Under the pieces are notes generated by a model. That model ran no database searches, was not told the DNA's origin, and was given only the letters and a program-made list of their open reading frames with translations. Both the position numbers and the translations under genes were made by a program. Below are positions 18,049 through 23,126 of a stretch of DNA of 24,828 bases, in pieces. The DNA lies in the IMG/VR virus record IMGVR_UViG_3300025096_000122, positions 1 to 24,828 of that record; one strand, 5' to 3'. The stretch comes from a virus. Every line of letters starts with the position of its first letter. Position 1 is the first letter of the stretch.

Positions 18049-19974
18049 TTATGATCTTACTAGAGTCCCGTTGTGATAACTTGATGTAACAATGTAATTT
18101 GATGCTGCTGGATCTAATCCTGACGAAATTTCATCAACTATCATTTCAAAATTACTATTACTAATATCTAGTTGTAAATAAAGATCCTGTAATCCGATAA
18201 CATCATTGGATTTAGGACATGCAGATATCTCAATGATAGTCTGACCGTCTTTCACTTTGCCTGATAAAATATTAACAGGGTTAATAGTAACAATACCACT
18301 CTTATAATTTATGGTACCAACATTCCTCCTTATAATGGAAGGAGTAGTAGAATTAGGAGTAGGAAGACTAAAGAAAAATAAATTTCCCGTAATTCCATCT
18401 TGATTAGGAAGATCGGAAAGGTAAATATTTCCGTTAACCCCACTTATCTGGAATGGTGATGATTTAATGTTATATCCATTAACATCTTTAATATAAAATG
18501 CATTACCAAACCCAATAGTATATTCAGCAAACGTATTCAGTACACATCTTAAGTCTCTTCTCATTTGAAGAGTGGTAATATTGGATGTAACTGCCTCAGA
18601 ACTCTCATCAATGACTTTTAAGAACTTACTATACTTAAATCTTGCACCATAACGATTCAATTCAGTAGATTCGGCATATTTGGTAGCATTATTTTGAACC
18701 AAAGTCGAAACATCTGCCGCAGAAGGTGTTAAATTACTATTATAATAGATTTTTGAGTCAACTTCAAGATAAAGATACTTCAAATCAAGTATTTCAGGAA
18801 CAATTCCTGCTACTGCATACTTTTTAAGTTTGGTTTTGATATTTTGCTTGATCAAATTGGGTAAAAAGTCCCCAGTTCGTGGTTTTATGCTAATAAAGAC
18901 TTTACCATACTGTGGAGGAACCAATTCTTCCCCTCCAAAAACAGAAATTGACTCTGTTTCAGGATAAATCTTTGCAGGAATTAGTGTTTCATAATCATTT
19001 GCTGTTAAACAACGATTTTGGGAAGCATAAATGCGTGGTGCAAACTTTTTAACAGATTCTACTGTCTCAATTGTCTCTCCACCACCAGATTGTAGTCCAG
19101 TAGTGACCAAAGAGATGCCAGAAGTAATTGTATAGTTAATAGAATTGCGTGTATACTCTAAATTTCCAGCAAATGTGAATTCTCGCACTCCATTTCCACT
19201 AGCACCACTAGAAACTAGGTAAGTTGCAGTAATAAAATTGTTTTCTTCTAGGGATTTTCCAAAAATACCGTCACCAAAGAAGATTTCATACTTTTCATCT
19301 TCAATTTCTTGAATATAAAAGGCTTTAGATTGCGAATCAATATCAAAAAGACTATCTTGAAGAGAATATTTGGTTTCAGTAGTTGCCTGTTGGTTATTTT
19401 TAACTGTAACGGTCAATAAACTAGTATCAATTCCAGAATTTCCTAAAATAAATCTTTGATTTGCTTGTCGAGAGGAAAATGTGAAACTATTTGTTAAAAT
19501 ACTACCTTCATAAACAGAAATTTCATCAAAAGTAGCAACACCATCGACTACTGGAACAGTAATATCACTAATAATTGAAAAAACAAAGGACTGATTACCA
19601 AAAGTTCCCGATGTTGCACACACAGGACCCTTTTTAAGGGTTAGTGAAGCAGGAGAAGGGGAAATATTAGTAGTATCAACGAAAAAACTAATGTTTGCAA
19701 CTGCTGCTTTACGTGATCGGGGTACATAACCTATGTTACGTGCTAAAGAAACAACGTTTTCTCTTAAAGTAGCACTATCAATAAAGACTTCATTAGATAC
19801 CATGTTGGCATTGTATGAAGTGATGTAAGTATTATATGCCAACAAGTCAATTATTGTTGAAAGGTTAGACCCTTCAAAGTCATAATCGGTAAAATTGGAG
19901 TTTGCTTTCAGATAATCTGTAAGCGTTATTTTAACCTGGTCAAAATCCAGGTCTGAAAAATTGACTAATGGCAT
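18049..19974 (-). CDS. 6: Baseplate wedge subunit gp6
   Basis: At 641 residues it is close to T4 gp6 (660), the baseplate-J-like protein whose dimers form the inner ring and tie wedges together during baseplate assembly. The N-terminus carries the family's conserved lines: LVNFSDLDFDQVKITLTDYL (residues 3-22), TIIDLLAYNTYITSYNANM (40-58) and NEVFIDSATLRENVVSLARN (61-80), followed by IGYVPRSRKA. Its ATG is separated by one base from the gp25 stop, and its own stop by one base from the next start. The three genes therefore form one late transcription unit with probable translational coupling. Only a weak AAGA lies upstream of the ATG. Expected partners are gp25, gp53 and the protein in the gp7 position. 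Confidence 0.95.
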   Translation of the reverse strand: MPLVNFSDLDFDQVKITLTDYLKANSNFTDYDFEGSNLSTIIDLLAYNTYITSYNANMVSNEVFIDSATLRENVVSLARNIGYVPRSRKAAVANISFFVDTTNISPSPASLTLKKGPVCATSGTFGNQSFVFSIISDITVPVVDGVATFDEISVYEGSILTNSFTFSSRQANQRFILGNSGIDTSLLTVTVKNNQQATTETKYSLQDSLFDIDSQSKAFYIQEIEDEKYEIFFGDGIFGKSLEENNFITATYLVSSGASGNGVREFTFAGNLEYTRNSINYTITSGISLVTTGLQSGGGETIETVESVKKFAPRIYASQNRCLTANDYETLIPAKIYPETESISVFGGEELVPPQYGKVFISIKPRTGDFLPNLIKQNIKTKLKKYAVAGIVPEILDLKYLYLEVDSKIYYNSNLTPSAADVSTLVQNNATKYAESTELNRYGARFKYSKFLKVIDESSEAVTSNITTLQMRRDLRCVLNTFAEYTIGFGNAFYIKDVNGYNIKSSPFQISGVNGNIYLSDLPNQDGITGNLFFFSLPTPNSTTPSIIRRNVGTINYKSGIVTINPVNILSGKVKDGQTIIEISACPKSNDVIGLQDLYLQLDISNSNFEMIVDEISSGLDPAASNYIVTSSYHNGTLVRS

Positions 19975-19975
19975 T

Positions 19976-20377
19976 TTATCTTGTTGGTTGCAACGCGAAT
20001 TGTAATTCTTGTGGAGGAATTTCAGAACCTATGATTTCATAAGTAATGATTACATCAAATTGATTATTATCGAAATTAGGAAATGCTTCCACATCCAATA
20101 ACTCCACCCTGGGTTCATAATTTCTAATAGATTCTTTAATTTCATCGACAATAACCGATGCAGTTATGTCGTCTATGTTTTCAAATAGCACTTTTGAAAT
20201 TTTAGATCCAAAGGTTGGTTGAAAAAACTTCTCTCCAGGTAGAGTAAAGACAATATTTCTTACTGAACGTGCAATTGCGTTCTCGTTCTTAATGGCAATA
20301 AGGTCACTATTCAGGGGATTAGCCTGAAATGTCATACTAATATCCTTAAAACCTCTACTAATCCGCTCTACTGGCAT
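19976..20377 (-). CDS. 25: Baseplate wedge subunit gp25
   Basis: This 133-residue protein matches T4 gp25 in length (132) and in the family core. The conserved NYEPRVEL line, with the EPR triplet at residues 88-90, is the hallmark of gp25/TssE-type sheath-initiator proteins. The N-terminal RGFKDISMTFQANPLNSDL and the NIVFTLPGEKFFQPTFGS segment (41-58) are also typical. In T4 the protein sits where the wedge meets the inner tube and starts sheath polymerisation. It heads the gp25-gp6-giant gene run. A late motif AATAAATA lies 22 bases upstream of the ATG and there is no strong Shine-Dalgarno sequence. Confidence 0.96.
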   Translation of the reverse strand: MPVERISRGFKDISMTFQANPLNSDLIAIKNENAIARSVRNIVFTLPGEKFFQPTFGSKISKVLFENIDDITASVIVDEIKESIRNYEPRVELLDVEAFPNFDNNQFDVIITYEIIGSEIPPQELQFALQPTR

Positions 20378-20398
20378 TTATACTATGAGAATATTAGT

Positions 20399-20406
20399 TA
20401 TTTATT
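20399..20406 (-). promoter_or_regulatory. Late promoter motif AATAAATA ahead of gp25
   Basis: An exact NATAAATA match on the minus strand, 22 bases from the gp25 ATG and downstream of the stop of the 52-residue ORF. Its placement at the head of the 16-kb gp25-gp6-giant run makes it the best late promoter in the window. Confidence 0.7.
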
Positions 20407-20417
20407 AAGACTAATTA

Positions 20418-20576
20418 CTAAAATTCTGCAGAAGGTATTACATCGGCGTCATAATCCAATCCTTCCCAGAATTCTTCGTCTTCTTTCCTTTCATAAAGGT
20501 CGTTTACTGTCTTATTATCTTTCTTTTTAGGTGTTTGAATATCATTTGCTATTTCTCTAAGCATTTTCTTTTCCAT
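20418..20576 (-). CDS. Small acidic conserved-type phage protein, 52 residues
   Basis: Read from ATG at 20574-20576 to TAG at 20418-20420. The sequence begins MEKKMLREIANDIQTPKKKD and ends DYDADVIPSAEF, with a very acidic middle (ERKEDEEFWEGLD). It has no signal peptide or membrane segment. AGGA stands only two bases before the ATG, so the second Met (position 5) is a possible alternative start. It lies between a hairpin terminator and the late promoter of gp25, and the late motif at 20621-20628 could drive it. I do not recognise a function; an acidic peptide beside baseplate genes could be an assembly factor, but that is speculation. Confidence 0.65.
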   Translation of the reverse strand: MEKKMLREIANDIQTPKKKDNKTVNDLYERKEDEEFWEGLDYDADVIPSAEF

Positions 20577-20593
20577 GATCCTTACCTGTCTAC

Positions 20594-20616
20594 AAAAAAA
20601 GGACTCCTTCGAGTCC
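20594..20616 (-). terminator. Intrinsic terminator after the tiny basic genes
   Basis: On the minus strand GGACTC-GAAG-GAGTCC is followed at once by seven T residues: a 6-bp perfect stem, a tetraloop and a U tract. It lies eight bases after the stop of the 50-residue gene and separates the sigma70-driven unit from the late block. Confidence 0.8.
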
Positions 20617-20620
20617 CTTT

Positions 20621-20628
20621 TATTTATT
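20621..20628 (-). promoter_or_regulatory. Late promoter motif AATAAATA abutting the terminator hairpin
   Basis: An exact NATAAATA match on the minus strand, overlapping the stop codon of the 50-residue gene. With T4 spacing the start site falls near 20615, so the transcript would carry the GGACTC hairpin at its very 5' end before reaching the 52-residue ORF. Confidence 0.45.
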
Positions 20629-20776
20629 TTCCTTGTCCTCGGTACTTTTTTTGAGCACCATTACGAGAGGTCGCGGCGTGTTTAGTATGTTTGCCCGTTC
20701 CTTGACGAGTTTTCTTCGGGGTGGTTTCCACATATTCTGTAGATCCCCATGCCCCTTGTTTAGTCTTAACTGCCAT
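20624..20776 (-). CDS. Tiny basic cyanophage-type protein, 50 residues
   Basis: Starts at ATG 20774-20776, directly abutting the stop of the gene before it, and ends at TAA 20624-20626. It begins MAVKTKQGAWGSTEYVETTP and continues KKTRQGTGKHTKHAATSR to NGAQKKYRGQGK. It is strongly basic (Lys/Arg/His), lacks hydrophobic segments and ends in a KKYRGQGK tail. An AGGGGA lies seven bases before the ATG. I recall similar small KKTRQG...KKKYRGQG proteins in many T4-like cyanophages, though no function is known to me. Its charge suggests nucleic-acid or ribosome contact, which is inference. A longer overlapping frame here (20620-20898) is a shadow of this gene and its neighbour. Confidence 0.8.
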   Translation of the reverse strand: MAVKTKQGAWGSTEYVETTPKKTRQGTGKHTKHAATSRNGAQKKYRGQGK

Positions 20777-20902
20777 TTAACGTCCCCTGCCGCTATGTTG
20801 TTGATGACCGCCGGATTTAATGTCGGTCTGATTAGGTGGTCCCCCTTTGGAACCTTTTGTACTTTTTGGTTTCTTTCCTTTACCAGGTTTTTTATCACCC
20901 AT
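20777..20902 (-). CDS. Tiny Lys/Gly-rich basic protein, 41 residues
   Basis: Runs from ATG 20900-20902 to TAA 20777-20779, whose last base adjoins the next ATG. The sequence begins MGDKKPGKGKKPKSTKGSKG and ends GGHQQHSGRGR, so it is low-complexity, basic and probably disordered. The start is decided by a strong AAGGAG (20909-20914) six bases upstream, which overlaps the stop codon of the glycosyltransferase-like gene; the three genes look translationally coupled. The function is unknown. It may bind nucleic acid or act as a disordered partner of the following tiny protein; both ideas are inference. Confidence 0.75.
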   Translation of the reverse strand: MGDKKPGKGKKPKSTKGSKGGPPNQTDIKSGGHQQHSGRGR

Positions 20903-20912
20903 AAGTTACTCC

Positions 20913-21698
20913 TTATATAATACGAGTTTTTTCGTGCCCTACACGAATACGTGGATCACACCAGATGTCAAATCCTTTATCGATTGCATCGAGACAGAAA
21001 CTAACGTCTTCCCCACACATATCTTGAACCGCACCAGATTCAAAGACTTGCATCTTTGGAGCAAACCAAGGATATTCAAGTTGTTCAAAGACACCCTTCT
21101 TAATAAGAACCCAACCGAACCCAGTATAGTCTACTGTGAAAGGCTTCTTTCTTTTCGAGATACTTTCGACGGTTTCGTGATTCATAACACCCCCGTTCTT
21201 GCGGAAGTCTTCTTCTTCTAACCAGTGTGCAACTGAGGTAGTAACACCATCTTCTGTAGCATACCAACCACCAACGATCTCTTTCTCTTCTTCACCTGAT
21301 CCTTCAGCAGGGAATGCCATGTCGCAGAGTGCCCAGAACTTGTTAGCATCAAAGACAATATCCGAGTCAATCCAAAGTTGGTAATCATACTTAAGCTTAC
21401 CGTCCCATGGAATCTGCTTCGGTCCCCTTAGAACATTTGCTCCGAGACACTTGCATCTTGCAAAGTTAACCATAGATGAATAGTCCTGGGATATCTGGAT
21501 AGACATACCACTCTGAACCATATCAAAGCATAACTGCACAAAGTTTTTCAGGAAGATGTAAGAACATCCACGCCCTGGAAGACAAAATACAATTGTCTTT
21601 CCTTTCATTCTTGCTTTAATCGCAGGTACATCCCATTCTTCTGCTTCTTTTTTCTTTGCGGGACGTGGTGCTGCTTTAACAGTAAATCCTTTTGCCAT
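20913..21698 (-). CDS. Glycosyltransferase-like protein (GT-A fold), 261 residues
   Basis: The protein has the features of a small GT-A glycosyltransferase: TIVFCLPGRGCSY at residues 35-47, a DSD metal/nucleotide-sugar motif in LWIDSDIVF (111-113), GGWYAT (143-148), the acceptor-side GFGWVLIKKGVFE (193-205), GEDVSFC (229-235) and a late His in VGHEKT (253-258) where GT-A enzymes often hold the metal. It has no membrane segment, and its N-terminal 30 residues are basic and probably flexible. I recall it as a conserved gene upstream of gp25 in cyanomyoviruses. Donor and acceptor cannot be read from sequence; modification of a virion protein or of phage DNA is conceivable. A good sigma70 promoter overlaps the stop of the gene before it, so early expression with the two tiny basic genes is likely. 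Confidence 0.75.
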   Translation of the reverse strand: MAKGFTVKAAPRPAKKKEAEEWDVPAIKARMKGKTIVFCLPGRGCSYIFLKNFVQLCFDMVQSGMSIQISQDYSSMVNFARCKCLGANVLRGPKQIPWDGKLKYDYQLWIDSDIVFDANKFWALCDMAFPAEGSGEEEKEIVGGWYATEDGVTTSVAHWLEEEDFRKNGGVMNHETVESISKRKKPFTVDYTGFGWVLIKKGVFEQLEYPWFAPKMQVFESGAVQDMCGEDVSFCLDAIDKGFDIWCDPRIRVGHEKTRII

Positions 21699-21722
21699 AA
21701 TTGTTTAATTACCTTCAATTCA

Positions 21723-21751
21723 ATTATACTCGATAATTATGTATAAGTCAA
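21723..21751 (-). promoter_or_regulatory. Host-type sigma70 promoter for the glycosyltransferase unit
   Basis: On the minus strand TTGACT (21746-21751) and TATAAT (21723-21728) are spaced by exactly 17 bases. The start site would be near 21716, giving a leader of about 18 bases. It suggests expression by host RNA polymerase early in infection. Confidence 0.75.
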
Positions 21752-21999
21752 TAACTTGGCTCCCCCGGTGGGTCTTGCCAGGTAACCGAACCTCCGCCTC
21801 CCCCAATACCTGCAGGAATCTTCTCATATGATAAATCATCCGTTGTATAATCAGTCTTCATTAATCCTACCATCCCCTGTAGTTCTGCCCATTTTTCTTT
21901 AAACTCACCTTCATTCAGACAATTATAAAGACACTGCCCTTTGGCATATATGTGATATACTTCTGAATCCCCGGTGATGTTCTGTGTAAAACCTGACAA
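21748..21999 (-). CDS. Conserved-type cyanophage hypothetical protein, 83 residues, TTG start
   Basis: Begins with TTG at 21997-21999 (SGFTQNITGDSEVYHIYAKG follows the initiator) and ends at TGA 21748-21750. The TTG is chosen because a perfect AGGAGG (22008-22013) sits eight bases upstream, an in-frame stop lies two codons upstream, and the first internal Met is at residue 43. The C-terminus has a Gly run (PAGIGGGGGSV) followed by TWQDPPGEPSY. It has no signal peptide or membrane segment. I recall similar proteins (GDSEVYHIYAKG...DLSYEK...GGGG) in T4-like cyanophages, without known function. It precedes the glycosyltransferase-like gene, whose promoter overlaps its stop. Confidence 0.8.
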   Translation of the reverse strand: MSGFTQNITGDSEVYHIYAKGQCLYNCLNEGEFKEKWAELQGMVGLMKTDYTTDDLSYEKIPAGIGGGGGSVTWQDPPGEPSY

Positions 22000-22030
22000 A
22001 CCTTATACCTCCTGGGGCGATTTTTTTATA

Positions 22031-22057
22031 TATTTAGTTTTTATTTCCTGAATTATA
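22031..22057 (-). promoter_or_regulatory. Possible promoters of the 83-residue gene
   Basis: A TATAAT at 22052-22057 has a weak TTGATT 19 bases upstream inside the preceding hairpin. A CTAAATA at 22031-22037 differs by one base from the late motif. Either would give a short leader carrying the AGGAGG. Confidence 0.4.
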
Positions 22058-22064
22058 TACACCC

Positions 22065-22113
22065 AAAAACCCCAAGAATCAAAAGGGTAATCAGTCCACT
22101 TTTTTTCTTGGGG
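22065..22113 (-). terminator. Long hairpin terminator, possibly bidirectional
   Basis: CCCCAAGAA (22070-22078 on plus) pairs with TTCTTGGGG (22105-22113), a 9-bp stem whose 26-base loop contains further complementary arms (AAAAGGG against the CCACTTTT side). On the minus strand five T residues follow the stem. On the plus strand GA and eight T residues follow, so it could stop transcription both ways. Confidence 0.65.
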
Positions 22114-22258
22114 GATTTTTTTTATCTTTGTTGTTCTAGAAATCACTTGGACGTACCCACTTTTGTAGGTTAGGGACTTATCGGTTTTTATAAACGGGCA
22201 ACGCGACGCGGCACGTTAACAACGAAGGGGCATAAACACTGTCCAAACGACTGTTACT
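22065..22258 (-). ncRNA. Candidate small RNA of about 190 nt
   Basis: A consensus extended sigma70 promoter predicts a start near 22257, and the first hairpin with a T run ends near 22065. No ORF longer than a few codons lies between in any minus frame. The interval is less AT-rich than its surroundings (GCCGCGTCGCG on the minus strand) and holds self-complementary parts, including ACCTAC-AAAA-GTGGGT, CGTT-GTT-AACG and the terminal stem. It matches no RNA family I know (not tRNA, Yfr1 or glnA). The alternative is a long attenuated leader for the 83-residue gene. Confidence 0.5.
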
Positions 22259-22263
22259 TAACC

Positions 22264-22292
22264 ATCATAACATACACTGTGGTTTGTGTCAA
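22264..22292 (-). promoter_or_regulatory. Strong sigma70 promoter without a following ORF
   Basis: Minus strand TTGACA (22287-22292), 17-base spacer, TATGAT (22264-22269), with TGT directly before the -10 hexamer as in extended -10 promoters. The nearest downstream gene starts about 260 bases away, beyond a terminator hairpin. Confidence 0.75.
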
Positions 22293-22330
22293 GAACTGTA
22301 TAACCACTATGTAATACTTAGTAATGTAAT

Positions 22331-22359
22331 AAGAAAGGGCAGACTGTTAAGAACTGCCC
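22331..22359 (-). terminator. Hairpin terminator after the 34-residue gene
   Basis: Minus-strand GGGCAG and CTGCCC form a 6-bp stem with an 11-base loop followed by TTTCTT. It lies 17 bases past the stop codon of the 34-residue gene. Confidence 0.6.
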
Positions 22360-22376
22360 ATTACGGTTTGTGTTAC

Positions 22377-22481
22377 TCAGAGAACAGTATCTGTCACCTC
22401 CGAGATATCATCAAGAACAGCAAGGATTTCATTGCCATTGTTTGCATTTTCAAGAAGGAAGATTGCAAAGGTCTGGGACAT
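22377..22481 (-). CDS. Tiny phage protein, 34 residues
   Basis: ATG at 22479-22481, TGA at 22377-22379. The peptide is MSQTFAIFLLENANNGNEIL followed by AVLDDISEVTDTVL, an amphipathic acidic helix type resembling short cyanophage proteins that begin MSxxFAIxLLExAxNGxExLAVLD, from memory. It is followed directly by a terminator and preceded by a promoter-like repeat (22550-22578) about 70 bases upstream, so it appears to be its own small transcription unit. There is no Shine-Dalgarno sequence. The function is unknown; tiny early phage proteins often modulate host enzymes, but nothing here proves that. Confidence 0.65.
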   Translation of the reverse strand: MSQTFAIFLLENANNGNEILAVLDDISEVTDTVL

Positions 22482-22549
22482 GATCAAGAGTCAAATTAGG
22501 GTTTACAAAGTATCACTGACAGTTTAAAGACTTGAGTGATCTGGTCTAT

Positions 22550-22578
22550 ACTATAAGGACAGTTTAAGCGTCCCCCTT
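22550..22578 (-). promoter_or_regulatory. Repeated promoter-like hairpin element, copy A
   Basis: The plus-strand text ACTATAAGGACAGTTTAA then GCGTCCCCCTT recurs almost unchanged at 24345-24375. On the minus strand it gives a GGAC/GTCC hairpin followed by TATAGT, which could be a -10 box about 62 bases before the 34-residue gene's leader ends. There is no sigma70 -35; that position is G-rich. A partial third copy (GACAGTTTAA) lies at 22518-22527. Confidence 0.5.
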
Positions 22579-22582
22579 ACTG

Positions 22583-22756
22583 TTACCAACTGACAGGATT
22601 ACTTAGATCTTCAGTGTAACTTTCCAATGCTTCATCTGCACCGATATCTAACATTTTCGCCCAGTCAATTGCATGGGGATTAAAGTCATCGTGGACATCA
22701 ACTTCTAGCGTTATTCTATACTTAGTGAGTGTACGGTTGTAGTAAGAAACGGTCAT
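22583..22756 (-). CDS. Small phage protein, 57 residues
   Basis: ATG at 22754-22756, TAA at 22583-22585. It begins MTVSYYNRTLTKYRITLEVD, a beta hairpin-like start, then VHDDFNPHAIDWAKMLDIGA, and ends DEALESYTEDLSNPVSW. The layout (two strands, FNPHxxDWxxMLDLG, acidic tail) is one I associate with small cyanophage proteins of unknown function. It is too short for the usual ORF cut-offs, but two promoters point straight at it: a perfect consensus sigma70 promoter and, just upstream, a TATAAATA late motif. No Shine-Dalgarno sequence is visible. It ends just before the promoter-like repeat that serves the next gene. Confidence 0.75.
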   Translation of the reverse strand: MTVSYYNRTLTKYRITLEVDVHDDFNPHAIDWAKMLDIGADEALESYTEDLSNPVSW

Positions 22757-22785
22757 CGGACTTGGGGGAGAAGGTGACTAATAGT

Positions 22786-22814
22786 ATTATAGAATAAGGA
22801 AGCAATATTGTCAA
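22786..22814 (-). promoter_or_regulatory. Perfect consensus sigma70 promoter of the 57-residue gene
   Basis: Minus strand TTGACA (22809-22814), exactly 17 bases, then TATAAT (22786-22791). The predicted start near 22779 lies 23 bases before the ATG. Confidence 0.85.
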
Positions 22815-22826
22815 GTTTGGTAGGTC

Positions 22827-22834
22827 TATTTATA
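22827..22834 (-). promoter_or_regulatory. Late promoter motif TATAAATA upstream of the 57-residue gene
   Basis: An exact T4-type late box on the minus strand, 13 bases upstream of the sigma70 -35 hexamer. In tandem, the two boxes would allow both early and late expression. Confidence 0.6.
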
Positions 22835-22927
22835 GTACATTTGTAATACTATACGAACCTAAACTGTCGGTTCTAGTTTGTTACTGAACTGGTTTGTATT
22901 AGACTGTGTAGAATTATATCGAAGGTC

Positions 22928-22964
22928 TTGTAATTCGCGAGCGTTTGTGTTATACTACGCTCGC
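22928..22964 (+). promoter_or_regulatory. Plus-strand promoter framed by a GC-rich inverted repeat
   Basis: TTGTAA (22928-22933), 17 bases, then TATACT (22951-22956) with TGT before it, pointing into the DnaA-box region. GCGAGCG (22937-22943) and CGCTCGC (22958-22964) form a perfect 7-bp inverted repeat around the -10, which could be an operator or a cruciform. No plus-strand gene follows, so an RNA product is implied if it is active. Confidence 0.45.
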
Positions 22965-23126
22965 TTAGATCACTATAAGAACTAACATTTATCCACACAA
23001 TTACAAACGTTTCTAACACTTATTCCACAGTATTAGTAAGGGTTTTATACAACATTGTGGAAAACGTTTAAATCAGACAAGTATATTTAATTTGCTATTT
23101 ATTCGGGCAAAAAATACTTATCTTTG

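Larger units (their letters stand above)
22000..22376. other. Gene-free stretch between the 83-residue and 34-residue genes
   Basis: No frame longer than a few codons is convincing on the minus strand, and a plus-strand frame at 22284-22499 is a shadow. The stretch holds, in transcription order, a hairpin terminator (22331-22359), a consensus sigma70 promoter (22264-22292), an ORF-free segment ending in a long hairpin (22065-22113), a TATAAT at 22052-22057 and a late-like CTAAATA at 22031-22037. The last two could drive the 83-residue gene. Confidence 0.7.

Noticed and set aside
20620-20898. 92-residue minus-strand frame
   Set aside because: It overlaps two better frames (20777-20902 and 20624-20776) that tile exactly, have Shine-Dalgarno sequences and resemble known small cyanophage proteins.
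20633-21384. Plus-strand frames of 95, 124 and 61 residues
   Set aside because: Antisense to the glycosyltransferase-like and tiny basic genes; no promoter or ribosome-binding site on the plus strand.
22114-22258. tRNA or known riboswitch in the ORF-free segment
   Set aside because: No T-loop GGTTCGA-type sequence, acceptor pairing or CCA end was found, and nothing like the cyanobacterial glutamine riboswitch core was visible.
22284-22499. 71-residue plus-strand frame
   Set aside because: It runs across a minus-strand terminator and the 34-residue gene and has no start signal.
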